From Actinomycetes bacterium (GTDB lineage Bacteria > Planctomycetota > Phycisphaerae > JAACET01), in assembly GCA_030614915.1 (NCBI GenBank), contig JAUXAG010000009.1:46216-110215 (forward strand): a DNA stretch of 64,000 nt, given 5' to 3'. The position numbers and the translations under genes were made by a program. The notes under the pieces were generated by a model. The model was not told where the DNA came from, did no database searches, and saw nothing but the letters and a program-made list of their open reading frames with translations. Positions 52,801 through 63,568 of the stretch are shown one piece after another (position 1 is the first letter of the stretch; each line of letters starts with the position of its first letter).

Positions 52801-53474
52801 ATCCGGCATGGGCCGCACGTCGTCCCGTTCAATGGCACCGTATTGCCACCAGGGCCAATCTGCCTCACGTGCCTTTATACATTGCCTCTAAGCGCCTGCT
52901 GGACATCATCGCCTCGGCCATACTTATTATCATCCTTTCGCCCCTGATGCTCATCACCGCCATAGCCATCAAGCTCACCAGTCCCGGCCCGGTCTTCTTT
53001 TCCCAATGGCGTCTGGGCTTACACGCCCAGCCTTTCCGCATGTTGAAGTTTCGCTCCATGCATGCCTATGCTCAGGACGAGCGGGGCCTCGTCCAGCAAC
53101 TCGACCAGACCGAAGGCCCGGTCTTCAAAATCTCCGACGACCCCCGAGTCACCAGGCTCGGACGCTTTCTACGCCGCTCAAGCATCGACGAGCTCCCTCA
53201 ACTTTTCAACGTCTTCGCCGGCCAAATGTCCCTCGTCGGCCCGCGACCGCCCATCCCCTCTGAGGCCGTCCACTATTCGCCCCCCGAGCGATGCCGACTC
53301 CTGATTACTCCTGGAATGACTTGCCTTTGGCAAATCTGCGGTCGTTCCAGCATCCCTTATCCCGAGTGGATACTCCTCGACCTATACTACATCGAGCATC
53401 GCTGTTTTCTGCTCGACCTGTCCATACTTCTCCAGACCATCCCCGCGGTTATCTCCACCAAGGGAGCTTATTAG
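52767..53474 (+). CDS. Initiating polyprenyl-phosphate sugar transferase
   Basis: The 235-residue protein is the catalytic part of the WcaJ/PglC family: one membrane hairpin (LDIIASAILIIILSPLMLITAIAI), KLTSPGPVFF, FRMLKFRSMH, RRSSIDELPQLFNVFAGQMSLVGPRP and TPGMTCLWQI. It loads the first sugar phosphate on undecaprenyl phosphate. The long N-terminal domain of WbaP/WcaJ is absent. Start ATG 52767 lies inside the previous gene; a later start is possible. Confidence 0.9.
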   Translation: MRLASGFVAPIDPAWAARRPVQWHRIATRANLPHVPLYIASKRLLDIIASAILIIILSPLMLITAIAIKLTSPGPVFFSQWRLGLHAQPFRMLKFRSMHAYAQDERGLVQQLDQTEGPVFKISDDPRVTRLGRFLRRSSIDELPQLFNVFAGQMSLVGPRPPIPSEAVHYSPPERCRLLITPGMTCLWQICGRSSIPYPEWILLDLYYIEHRCFLLDLSILLQTIPAVISTKGAY

Positions 53475-53559
53475 AGATGCTCACAACTCAAAACAACTTC
53501 TTGCTGTCTGCCGCACCGAGTAGTCGTTGGCTGCACCTGGGGCTTTTGTAAGGATCGCC

Positions 53560-55227
53560 ATGAGTTACGTACTTCAAATGTTGGGCCGTGAGCTCATCAC
53601 CGATTTTGCCGACTTTTTCGCCGACGATCTGCCCCGCCTCGACAGCCCCGACGATATTGATCAGTTGGATCAAGAAGTACGTCGCCATCCCGAATGTCCT
53701 GATCATCACCTCCAGCTCGGCCTGTTGCATATGCAGCAAATGTCTTTTCAACTGGCCGCCGAGCAATTTGCCGCCGCCTTGCGCCTCGCCGGCGATTCCC
53801 GCCAGGCCCACTTGGCTCTGCTGTTGGCTTTCCTGAGACTCGGCAATGACGACCAGGCCATCGAGCAGCTCCGCAATGCTCTAAAAACCCTCGGCCCGGA
53901 CCCCCGGCTCTGTTTTGCCCTGGCCTTTTGCCACGAGCGGGCCGGCGACGTCAACGCCGCCATCAACCACTATCAGAAGGTCTTGGAACTTGACCAGGGC
54001 TATTCTCCCGCCCGCTATCGCCTGGCCGCCATCTTCCTCCGCCTCAATCAGTTCGACAGGGCCATAGAACAGTACGAAATCCTGCGCACCGACCATCCCG
54101 GCTCAGTCTTTGTCCTCGTTTGCCTCGGAAACCTCTACCTCTGCTCCGACCAGCCGGCCTTGGCCGTCGATATGTTTCAGCGGGCCTTGCTCATCGAGCC
54201 CGACAACTGGCAGGCCAGTGACGACTTGGCCGACGCCTTGGTCAAAGCCGGTCTCTATACCGAGGCCATTGAGCACGTCGCCGCCGAAATCGCCAAGCAG
54301 CCCGCCTGTGCCGGACTGCAGTTGCGCCTCGCCGGCTTATACGCCCAGGCCGGCCACGATCAAATGGCCCTGGACCATTTTCAGCAATCCTTGCAGATAC
54401 ATCCTAATTTTCTTGAGGCCGTCGTTCGCCTCGGAGCTCATCATCTCCGCATGAACCGTTTCATGGACGCCGCCGGATGTTTCGCACGGGCCGTCGAGAT
54501 AAACGACAATCTCCTTGTCGCTTATGTTGGCCTCGGCGTCGCTCAATCACGTCTGGGAAACCCCCAAGACGCTCAGTCCAGCTTTGATATGGCCGCCTCT
54601 ATTGAGCCAAACACCACTCTCTTGTTTGCTGAAATGGCAAGGCTCCACCTAAAACACATCATCGAATCCCGCCAGAGCAATTTCTCCGCCAACTCCGCAC
54701 CCACTCCCCAAGCCTCTCGTGACCACAACGACAATTTCCTACTTGACCAGCAGATCGCTGCTCATGCCCACCTAATCCCAGCTCATTCCAATAACGCCGA
54801 TCTGCACTATCGCTATGGCTTACTCTTGGAAGCTCGCAATTGCCCTGACCAAGCCATTGACCAATTCCGCCAGGCCTTGGCTATCAACCCCGCCTATCTC
54901 AAGGCTCAGATCAAGTTGGCCCTCGCTCTTCAACGAAACGAAAAAAGCGACCAGGCACGCGAACTCCTCGACCGCACTGTTCAGATTGATACCGAATCTA
55001 TAGAGTTGCACTACAGGTTGGCTCTTGTGTACTCCGACCACAGTAAGTTTGCCCTAACCATTGAGCAGTATCAAACCACTCTGGAGCAGAGAGACCAGCA
55101 CCTCGATATGCCCGCCAACGTTTCGCTTGCTCTGCAGAACATGCGCCTGATTGATCCAGCCGCCGTTTCTTTCAACGCCATGCGCCAGGTTACCGATACT
55201 CTCGATGCCCTACCCGCGGATATCTAA
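53560..55227 (+). CDS. TPR-repeat protein
   Basis: The 555-residue protein consists largely of TPR units from residue 40 to 530, for example HHLQLGLLHMQQMSFQLAAEQFAAAL, PRLCFALAFCHERAGDVNAAINHYQ and SIELHYRLALVYSDHSKFALTIEQY. No signal or TM is evident. Such proteins accompany EPS and PEP-CTERM loci as scaffolds. ATG 53560 with AAGGA is preferred to the in-frame start 33 nt upstream. It closes the polysaccharide locus. Confidence 0.87.
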   Translation: MSYVLQMLGRELITDFADFFADDLPRLDSPDDIDQLDQEVRRHPECPDHHLQLGLLHMQQMSFQLAAEQFAAALRLAGDSRQAHLALLLAFLRLGNDDQAIEQLRNALKTLGPDPRLCFALAFCHERAGDVNAAINHYQKVLELDQGYSPARYRLAAIFLRLNQFDRAIEQYEILRTDHPGSVFVLVCLGNLYLCSDQPALAVDMFQRALLIEPDNWQASDDLADALVKAGLYTEAIEHVAAEIAKQPACAGLQLRLAGLYAQAGHDQMALDHFQQSLQIHPNFLEAVVRLGAHHLRMNRFMDAAGCFARAVEINDNLLVAYVGLGVAQSRLGNPQDAQSSFDMAASIEPNTTLLFAEMARLHLKHIIESRQSNFSANSAPTPQASRDHNDNFLLDQQIAAHAHLIPAHSNNADLHYRYGLLLEARNCPDQAIDQFRQALAINPAYLKAQIKLALALQRNEKSDQARELLDRTVQIDTESIELHYRLALVYSDHSKFALTIEQYQTTLEQRDQHLDMPANVSLALQNMRLIDPAAVSFNAMRQVTDTLDALPADI

Positions 55228-55331
55228 TTTCATTGTTATTAACAAGCCCGGATTCCCCATATTTAGCTGGCCCATTCGAGGCTGACTTGATAGCATAACC
55301 ATTTGCGTCAAAACTCGGGAGTTCTTTGTTT

Positions 55332-55357
55332 AGCCTCCAGGTTTATCCTGGGGGGTA
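55332..55357. repeat. Hairpin repeat between TPR and metallophosphoesterase genes
   Basis: TTTAGCCTCCAGGTTTATCCTGGGGG is a family member of the TTTAGCCCCCAGG hairpin, with one stem mismatch. It could terminate the EPS transcript, though no clean T-run follows. Confidence 0.65.
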
Positions 55358-55402
55358 TCCCGGCTAACGGCAAAATGCCTAAAGTTAGCCAAGGAGAAAC
55401 TC

Positions 55403-57256
55403 ATGTTCTCTAATCGTTCATTAGGAAAATGTTTTTGCAAGTTACTTCTAGCCGTGTTGCTGTTGCCAGCGTTGTTCGTCGGCTGCCAAGAAGATTCGGG
55501 TTCTGAGCAACCCAAGACGCCCGCTGGCGGTGGTCCCTTGGCTAACATTCAGACCCAGGAAACCTTCAACTTTGTGGTCATTGGCGACACCAGAACTGGC
55601 CTCGCTGTTTTTAAGCAGCATATTAAGGAAATCAACTTACTTGATCCGGACTTTGTCATCGATACCGGCGACCTGATTAACGGTTACGCCAACGAGGTCC
55701 AGACAATCGAGGCCATGTGGGACAAATTCGACGCTGTCGTCAAAGCTTTCAAAGTGCCCCTGGTGATGGTCCCCGGCAATCACGATATATGGGATACCAA
55801 CTCGGACCAGATTTACCGGCGACGATATGGAACAACCTATTTTTCCTTCAGCCACAAAGGCGTGCACTTCGTCATTCTTGATTCCGAAACACTGGGCGAA
55901 AAGGGCGAGCCGATAAATCGCATCGCCGACGATCAACTCCGATGGTTGGCCAACGATCTGGCCGGGCATAAGGATGCCAAAGTCACATTTGTTTTCCTGC
56001 ACAAACCGTTGTGGCAGAATTATCCCATAGGTTCAGAGAGCGGGAAACACTGGATGGAAGACGTCCATCCTATCCTAGCGAAACATGGTGTCTCGGCTGT
56101 CTTTGCCGGACACGTGCACAAGTATATGAGGTTTCCAGTTGTTGACGGTGTGCATTATTACGTTAGCGGCGGGGGTGGTGCGGAAATCGGCAACGACGAA
56201 TCGAGCGGAGACTTCTACCATTATTGCCTCGTCAAAGTAAGGGGCAATAGATGGCAGATGGCCGTGATTGGGCCCGGGGCGGTCAAGGCTGATACACTGG
56301 TCAACAGTGACACGCTGATGCTGCCGCAAATAGTTAGCTTCGCGCCGATTGAGGTTCCAGCTAATGGCGGTCAGACTGTAATTGACGTCTCGCTCAGTAC
56401 TTTGCTTTCAGAGGATGTCACGGTGACGATCAAACCCGTTATGGGAACGGCTTCTCAATGGAGGATAGAACCTGAGATTCAGGAGGCTCTGCTCAAAGCG
56501 GGTGGCCGGGTACAGGCCAGGCGTTTTGTCGCGACGGTCCCTAGTCGTGAACAGGCGTATCCCGCGCCGGGGTTTTCGATTACATTCGCCCGGGCAGGCC
56601 TCGAACCGATCACAACTAGCATGGGACCACCGGTAAAAGCATTTGTGCTAGGTCAATGCCCTGCCGCGGCTGCGCCACCAGTTATTGACGGCAAGCTCGA
56701 TGACGATGTTTGGCAGAGCACTCCTGTCTTTAGTAAGTTTTTCACTGCCGATGCCAGCAGGCCTGCGAAGTTCGCCACCCAAGTCCGCAGCTCGCACGAC
56801 CGAGAGAACCTCTACTTGTCTTTCCGTTGCCATGAGCCCAACCTTGCCGGACTGGTCATCAACGTGACCGATCGCGACGGGAGTGTCTGGTTCGATGACT
56901 CGGTGGAGATATTCCTCGATACGAATTTGGATCGTAAGACTTATTTCCAATTGGTCTTTAATCCAGCGGCCGTGGCTTACGATGCCATCGGGGCTAGCAG
57001 TTACGATGCCATCGGGGCTAGCAGAGCGTGGAATGGATTGTTCACAGCCAAGACCGGCCGTGAAGCCGAGGCCTGGACGTTGGAAGTGGCCGTCCCCTGG
57101 GCTACGCTGCAGATGGAACCACCGACGCCCGGGCAACGGATAGGTCTTGAAGTCGTGCGCAATCGAGCCCAGTCAGGAGAGCTCACTCAGTGGTCACCTA
57201 CCTATGGCCACAATCACATCCCGCAGCAGTATGGCACGCTGATCTTAGGCAAGTAG
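55403..57256 (+). CDS. Metallophosphoesterase lipoprotein with C-terminal CBM9-like domain
   Basis: A lipoprotein signal ends LFVGC (Cys28). Residues 55-300 are a calcineurin-like phosphoesterase: VVIGDTRTG, DFVIDTGDLING, MVPGNHDIWD, FLHKPLW, FAGHVHKYMR. Residues about 430-617 resemble CBM9/DOMON carbohydrate-binding sheets (PPVIDGKLDDDVWQSTP, YLSFRCHEP, DDSVEIFLDTN, WTLEVAVPWATL). A 24-bp exact tandem duplication gives YDAIGAS twice. Likely an outer-membrane or surface hydrolase; substrate unknown. ATG 55403 with AAGGAG. 617 aa. Confidence 0.87.
   Translation: MFSNRSLGKCFCKLLLAVLLLPALFVGCQEDSGSEQPKTPAGGGPLANIQTQETFNFVVIGDTRTGLAVFKQHIKEINLLDPDFVIDTGDLINGYANEVQTIEAMWDKFDAVVKAFKVPLVMVPGNHDIWDTNSDQIYRRRYGTTYFSFSHKGVHFVILDSETLGEKGEPINRIADDQLRWLANDLAGHKDAKVTFVFLHKPLWQNYPIGSESGKHWMEDVHPILAKHGVSAVFAGHVHKYMRFPVVDGVHYYVSGGGGAEIGNDESSGDFYHYCLVKVRGNRWQMAVIGPGAVKADTLVNSDTLMLPQIVSFAPIEVPANGGQTVIDVSLSTLLSEDVTVTIKPVMGTASQWRIEPEIQEALLKAGGRVQARRFVATVPSREQAYPAPGFSITFARAGLEPITTSMGPPVKAFVLGQCPAAAAPPVIDGKLDDDVWQSTPVFSKFFTADASRPAKFATQVRSSHDRENLYLSFRCHEPNLAGLVINVTDRDGSVWFDDSVEIFLDTNLDRKTYFQLVFNPAAVAYDAIGASSYDAIGASRAWNGLFTAKTGREAEAWTLEVAVPWATLQMEPPTPGQRIGLEVVRNRAQSGELTQWSPTYGHNHIPQQYGTLILGK
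56977..57024 (+). repeat. Exact 24-bp tandem duplication in coding sequence
   Basis: Unit TTACGATGCCATCGGGGCTA plus GCAG occurs at 56977-57000 and 57001-57024 without mismatch, adding eight residues to the CBM9-like domain of the metallophosphoesterase. Confidence 0.97.
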
Positions 57257-57269
57257 AAATTCTAAGATT

Positions 57270-58097
57270 TTATTTGGGAACGTTAGCTAAAAGAAGTTTC
57301 GCCAGTTGCCCCAGGTTATCCACGATCAGGTCCGCCCCCGACCGCTGGGCGTCTTTGCTTGACGTTGCTCCCGTCAGCACCAGTGTGCTGTACATCCCGT
57401 TTTCTTTAGCCAGCAACACGTCCGTCTCAGCTCGGTCGCCGACCATCATCACCTGCTCAGCTGTAAAGCCGCTCCGCCTGATAGCCGCTTGGCCCATGTA
57501 CTTGCAAGGCTTTCCAAGTACTATATCTGGCTCTTGTCCGGTGGTCGTACAAATTGCCGCGGTGATTGCCCCACAGTCCGGCCAAAGACCTTCAGGCGAA
57601 GGCATAGCCACGTCCGGGTGCGTCGCCAACCACTTACAACCTCCCTCAATCTCAAAGCAAGCTCTCTTGAGCCGTTCGTAGCACAATTCGGTATCGAAGC
57701 CCACCACCACGCAGTCCGGATTCTCATCCGTCAGCTTCAAACCCTTCGCCAAAAGAGCATTCCGCAACGCCTTGGCTCCCAGAACCATTACCGAGTTGCA
57801 TTTCCATTCTGTTTTCAGGAACTCAGCCGCCACCTCCGCGCTGCTGAGAATGTTCTCTGCTTCCACCGGCAGCCCAGCTCCCCTCAGACGCGCAGCATGT
57901 TCGCCCACGCTGATCGAGTTGTTGTTGGTTACTACCAGGAAGCTCCGCCCGCTCTCTTCGATGGCCTCGAAGAGTCTCTCTGCACCGGGCGTCTGCTTTT
58001 GCCCCAGGACGATTGTGCCGTCGATATCCAAGAGCAGACAGCGAATCTTCCCGAGTATGTTTGCTTGCTCAAACGTCTCGCTGGCAGGTGCCTTCAA
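57270..58097 (-). CDS. NagD-like HAD-superfamily phosphatase
   Basis: The 275-residue protein has all HAD motifs: LLLDIDGTIVLG (nucleophile Asp), VVTNNNS, the C2-type cap with CYERLKRACFEIEGG, GKPCKYMG and MVGDRAETDVLLAKENGM. NagD relatives dephosphorylate sugar or nucleoside monophosphates. The start is TTG 58097; no strong ribosome site is seen. It follows the DUF2617-like gene by 9 nt, likely one operon. Confidence 0.9.
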   Translation of the reverse strand: MKAPASETFEQANILGKIRCLLLDIDGTIVLGQKQTPGAERLFEAIEESGRSFLVVTNNNSISVGEHAARLRGAGLPVEAENILSSAEVAAEFLKTEWKCNSVMVLGAKALRNALLAKGLKLTDENPDCVVVGFDTELCYERLKRACFEIEGGCKWLATHPDVAMPSPEGLWPDCGAITAAICTTTGQEPDIVLGKPCKYMGQAAIRRSGFTAEQVMMVGDRAETDVLLAKENGMYSTLVLTGATSSKDAQRSGADLIVDNLGQLAKLLLANVPK

Positions 58098-58106
58098 TTC
58101 CGGGCT

Positions 58107-58712
58107 CTATTGTTTAGGGGATCGTCCTCGGTCGCTTTTTTTGGCTGGCTTGCCCACTTGCCGCGATTTGGCCGGGGCCTTGAAGATCGACTGCGTCTTA
58201 GCCATCGCCAGTTCTTCCGGAAACGCATGGCAGGCGGTAACGTGCAGTTCCCGCTCCCGGGCCTCGATCTCCACGTAGGCAAATCGCGACTCAGCCATAT
58301 CAGTCCGGCCGTGCAGAACCAGCGTTCCTCGGCTCTGGGCTCGGGCCAGAACATCCTCATACACACTGCCAAACACTTTCTTGCTCATCCGCTCCACTTG
58401 GCCGGCCATCACGTATCTTAATCCTTCTTCACAGCACTGACGGCAAGTCCTTTCCCCTCGCAGAGGAAATTTCTGAAGCACACCGTTCCGCGGACGCAGA
58501 CCATCTGTCGGCCCCAGAACTTCCACCATGAACTGCTTTTTCCAGCAGAAGGTTACTACGTGTCCGCCTTCGATCAGCCAGACGCTCGCCCAATACATTC
58601 GCTCTTCTATATCTTGGCGGTGATCGATTTTGAACAGTTCCGGATGAGCCGGGCGATTATATAATCCGAATTGCAGATCCCCCACGCACACTCGCTGCTC
58701 AGACATGCTCAT
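58107..58712 (-). CDS. DUF2617-like protein of unknown function
   Basis: ATG 58712 (201 aa) starts the conserved part: LQFGLYNRPAHPELF, YWASVWLIEGGHVVTFCW, FPLRGERTCR and a later YEDVLARAQSRGTLV. This pattern resembles what I remember of DUF2617, a family known from planctomycetes and actinobacteria, but it was not searched. A basic Lys/Arg-rich tail (PAKSRQVGKPAKKSDRGRS) ends the chain. The frame is open upstream to 58895 without support. No function can be assigned. Confidence 0.65.
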   Translation of the reverse strand: MSMSEQRVCVGDLQFGLYNRPAHPELFKIDHRQDIEERMYWASVWLIEGGHVVTFCWKKQFMVEVLGPTDGLRPRNGVLQKFPLRGERTCRQCCEEGLRYVMAGQVERMSKKVFGSVYEDVLARAQSRGTLVLHGRTDMAESRFAYVEIEARERELHVTACHAFPEELAMAKTQSIFKAPAKSRQVGKPAKKSDRGRSPKQ

Positions 58713-59368
58713 CAGTTGCCTCCGCTTGCTTACTGCTGCCAAGTTGTTCGGCTCCGCAGAATCACCGGGCCATATTCTACCAAATCCCCGCACATTGACC
58801 AAGCAAAATCCGCCTCCTAACCGTATATTCCCATCTTTTAAATTCAAAGCTTGCCCGGACCACCGCCGCACAAGGCTGAGATATTTTTGGCACAATTTGG
58901 GCCCTGGTTGAAAGCTTGTTCCCCTAGCCCGGATATTTCACGAGATTTTGCACGGTGTTTGGTAATTTAGGTAGAATAAATGAGTTAACTATCATTTTCG
59001 GCCTAGATTGAAATAACACCCTGTTTTGGCCGAGAAATTTTGCTCAGATTCAAGGCCGCAGGTTCTAAATGACCGGAGTCGTATAAATGTATACGTCGAG
59101 GACATTTAGAGCCGAGAACGCAGAAGCTGGGCAAAATAGCCGGCCAAAACCAAAACTCTTGTGGAATATTCGGGCTAGCCGTTGCTCTCAAAAGCTTTTG
59201 CTACCAGTAGTACAGATCTGGACCGATTAGGAATCAGGTCAATTCCCCTTCGCCTTGCTCCGGTCTAGCAATTGAGCCGCTCTGTGCCAGCAGGACGGCT
59301 CGAAAGCTAACCTCTTTTCTCTCCGCACTGACCAAATGCTTGGTCTTTTGTGCAATCTCGCCCGTGTC
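58713..59368. other. Long spacer; contains large imperfect palindrome
   Basis: About 650 nt without a gene. The only structure found is the palindrome at 59023-59150, listed separately. The region between it and the PEP-CTERM gene shows no signal I can name. Confidence 0.55.
59023..59150. repeat. 128-nt imperfect palindrome (MITE-like or structured RNA)
   Basis: Ends GTTTTGGCCG and CGGCCAAAAC are complementary. Further arms ATTTTGC.CAG / CTGGGCAAAAT and TCTAAATG / CATTTAGA pair, and the centre is CGTATA AATG TATACG (59080-59095). The middle of each arm is less well paired. Confidence 0.75.
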
Positions 59369-59626
59369 TTACCGCAAGCTGCTGCGGCATCTTCGCATTA
59401 CTCTCACGCTCACAGCCATTAAGCCGCTGCCTGTCAGCACCATCAGCGTCGCCGGCTCCGGCCTGACCGCTAGCCTGCCCGACCGAGCCTCGATCGCCGG
59501 GCCCATCTTCTCTCCTGCGCTTCTCTCGGGCGCAGCCTCCAGCGGCAGCTCGGCATAGGCCGGCCAAACCACCGTCAAAACTCCCAGAAGGCACCAGAAA
59601 ATTACCTTGCCAATTGATCTCCGCAT
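59369..59626 (-). CDS. Very small PEP-CTERM sorting-domain protein
   Basis: The 85-residue protein from ATG 59626 (GGGAG upstream) has a signal peptide (IGKVIFWCLLGVLTVVWPAYA), a linker of only about 30 residues and a PEP-CTERM anchor: RPEPATLMVLTGSGLMAVSVRVMRRCRSS with the PEP motif, a hydrophobic stretch and a basic tail. PEP-CTERM proteins are processed by exosortase and often linked to EPS loci; no exosortase gene is in the window. The mature peptide would be tiny. Confidence 0.75.
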   Translation of the reverse strand: MRRSIGKVIFWCLLGVLTVVWPAYAELPLEAAPERSAGEKMGPAIEARSGRLAVRPEPATLMVLTGSGLMAVSVRVMRRCRSSLR

Positions 59627-60288
59627 AAAAATCTCCCATCCTGATCCGTACCTGCTCATCAGTTGTCCTTCAGGCCGGACACTCAAGCACAGGCCTCTAA
59701 CGATACTGCCGCTTTGAGCACTTAGTTTTTCTAGCTGCTTGGTACAGATGATTGCCGACGGATTTTCAATCCGCAGCTCTGGACATGACAGATCTTTGCT
59801 CTGCCCGGCAACACTTCTCTCAAGAGGGGGAAAACGACTGTTGTGTTCCGCTTCTTGACCCCTTACTTCTCTCTCTCAGCCGTAAGTTCGTCTTCAGCAG
59901 AATAGTTTTCTTAGCCGTCAATTGAAGACTACCCCAGGAAACGCCCTTAGGCAAATCCGCGCAAAAAAAAACTCCGCATCCCCTCTGTCAAACCCCCAGA
60001 AACGATTTTATCGACCGTGCTTAGACCTTTCTTGCCCACGCTGTCATTCCTGCGGAGGCAGACTTATCCGCGCGATAGCGCGAATCCGTCTTTTTTTCTG
60101 TCATTGCGAGGCCTGCAAAGCAGGCCGTGGCAATCTCTCTTATATTTAGCCCCCAGGTTTATCCTGGGGGTTTCTGTTCTTCTATTCAGCCCCGGGTTTC
60201 ACCCGGGGTTTTTATCTCTTTTGCCCATCCGATCCCGAACGGCTGGACGCTATTTCAAAAAGGCCGTGTAATTCTTGTGGAGATGAGC
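59627..60288. other. Repeat-rich spacer
   Basis: No gene. Contents: GTCATTCCTGCGGAGG-type repeat at 60042-60093, TGTCATTGCGAG-type repeat at 60099-60138, hairpin CCCCCAGG/CCTGGGGG at 60150-60170 and hairpin CCCCGGG/CCCGGGG at 60190-60208. The first 400 nt have nothing recognisable. Confidence 0.7.
60150..60208. repeat. Two TTTAGCCCC hairpins
   Basis: Two members of the hairpin family in tandem, stems of 8 bp and 7 bp, each followed by a T-rich stretch. They lie 80-140 nt past the uvrB stop on the opposite reading direction and could act as bidirectional terminators. Confidence 0.75.
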
Positions 60289-62370
<2,082 letters not shown>

Positions 62371-62935
62371 AACCGCTCCTGTCGCTATCCTCTCCCCCAA
62401 CACCGCCGCCAGCTCATTCATTTTACTATAGGTGCCCAGCGGCCCCCATTCAAGCACCTGCCCCTTCTCGGAAACCTTAATGCACTCAAGATTAACGAGA
62501 TCTTTGTTTAGCCCCCAGGTTCCGACCACAGGTCCCTACGGGAAGGACGCTACGCGTTATCCTGGGGGTTTCTGTTTTTTATTTAGCCCCCGGTTTTAGG
62601 GCTCCCCAATCGCGATATTTCGCGATTAGGGGCCCACCGGGGGTTTCTTCCAACGCCTCCGGGCTATGTCAATCATTAGCTATTAGTCATCAGTCATTCG
62701 TTATTTGTTATTTGCCCCGAAGCCTTGGGCTTCTTCAAAATGACAAATAGCTGATAGCTAATGACTAATAACCAATGCTTGTGCCTTTCTTTACACCGTG
62801 ATTTTCCACAAAAACCTTTATGCATCCCTGTCCAGCCCTGCCGGTTCGCTGAGGTCTTTTTTTAAATATCCGTCACACTCACCCCTCAAACCTCGTCTTA
62901 GCTTATAGAACAACTTATCTGAAGGAGAGAGAGCT
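62371..62935. other. Repeat-rich spacer between uvrB and the ECF sigma gene
   Basis: No gene. It holds the hairpin-family repeats (62505-62650), a complex of near-inverted phrases TTAGCTATTAGTCATCAGTC and TAGCTGATAGCTAATGACTA (62670-62780) similar to sequence at 35.46-35.52 kb, and about 150 nt of leader for the sigma gene without a recognisable promoter. Confidence 0.7.
62505..62650. repeat. TTTAGCCCCC hairpin repeats, long-loop forms
   Basis: Unit 1: CCCCCAGG (62512-62519) with CCTGGGGG (62561-62568), whose loop shares CCGACCACAGGTCCCTACGG with 32.39 kb. Unit 2: CCCCCGGT (62587 on) with ACCGGGGG near 62637-62644, its loop holding a second palindrome around ATCGCGATATTTCGCGAT. Confidence 0.8.
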
Positions 62936-63568
62936 ATGGCAGAGGCAGCCTACCTAGATAGTCTATCCACGCACACATCTGACCAGGATTCCGTCGAGAA
63001 CCTGATTCAGCAGGCCCAATCGGGCGATCAGTCGGCTTTTAGCCGCTTGTACGACCTCTTTCGCCCCCGCGTGGCCAAGTTCCTATATAACACCACTGGC
63101 GATTACTGGCTCACCGACGAACTCACTAACGACACTTTCCTCCGGGCCCATCGAGCCTTACCCACTCTCCAAAAGCACCGGGAGGCCAGCTTCTTATCTT
63201 TTTTATTCCGCACCGCCGCCAATTTGCTTTGTGACCATCACCGAGGCAAGCATCTACCCACTGTGACCCCCCAGGACGCTTCCTGGGACAACTGCCCAGC
63301 CCCCGCCGACTACCACCAGGCCCTGCCCTTTGACTGCCTGGAGACCCAGGAACGTGCTCAAATGCTCCGCCGGGCCCTCGATCAGCTCCCCCCCGATCAA
63401 GCCGCCCTGATTAGCCTCGCCCATTTCGACCAGCTCTCCGCCGAGCAGATTGCCCGTACTCTCTCCAAGCCCAGTGCCCAGGCCGTCCGTGCCGCCTTAC
63501 ACCGGGCCATGCAAAACCTCCACAAGGTACTTCTTCGCCAGGGATACTTCGTACCCGCAGCCGTTTAG
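62936..63568 (+). CDS. ECF-family RNA polymerase sigma factor
   Basis: The 210-residue protein has sigma region 2 (AFSRLYDLFRPRVAKFLYNTTGDYWLTDELTNDTFLRAHRAL in outline, RTAANLLCDHHRG) and region 4 (LRRALDQLPPDQAALISLAHFDQLSAEQIARTLSKP.AQAVRAALHRA in outline). No anti-sigma gene follows within the window. ATG 62936 has GAAGGAGAG upstream. Confidence 0.9.
   Translation: MAEAAYLDSLSTHTSDQDSVENLIQQAQSGDQSAFSRLYDLFRPRVAKFLYNTTGDYWLTDELTNDTFLRAHRALPTLQKHREASFLSFLFRTAANLLCDHHRGKHLPTVTPQDASWDNCPAPADYHQALPFDCLETQERAQMLRRALDQLPPDQAALISLAHFDQLSAEQIARTLSKPSAQAVRAALHRAMQNLHKVLLRQGYFVPAAV

Noticed and set aside
59745..59790. Possible tRNA-like anticodon arm (GACGGATTTTCAATCCGC)
   Set aside because: No acceptor stem, D-arm or T-arm can be placed around it.
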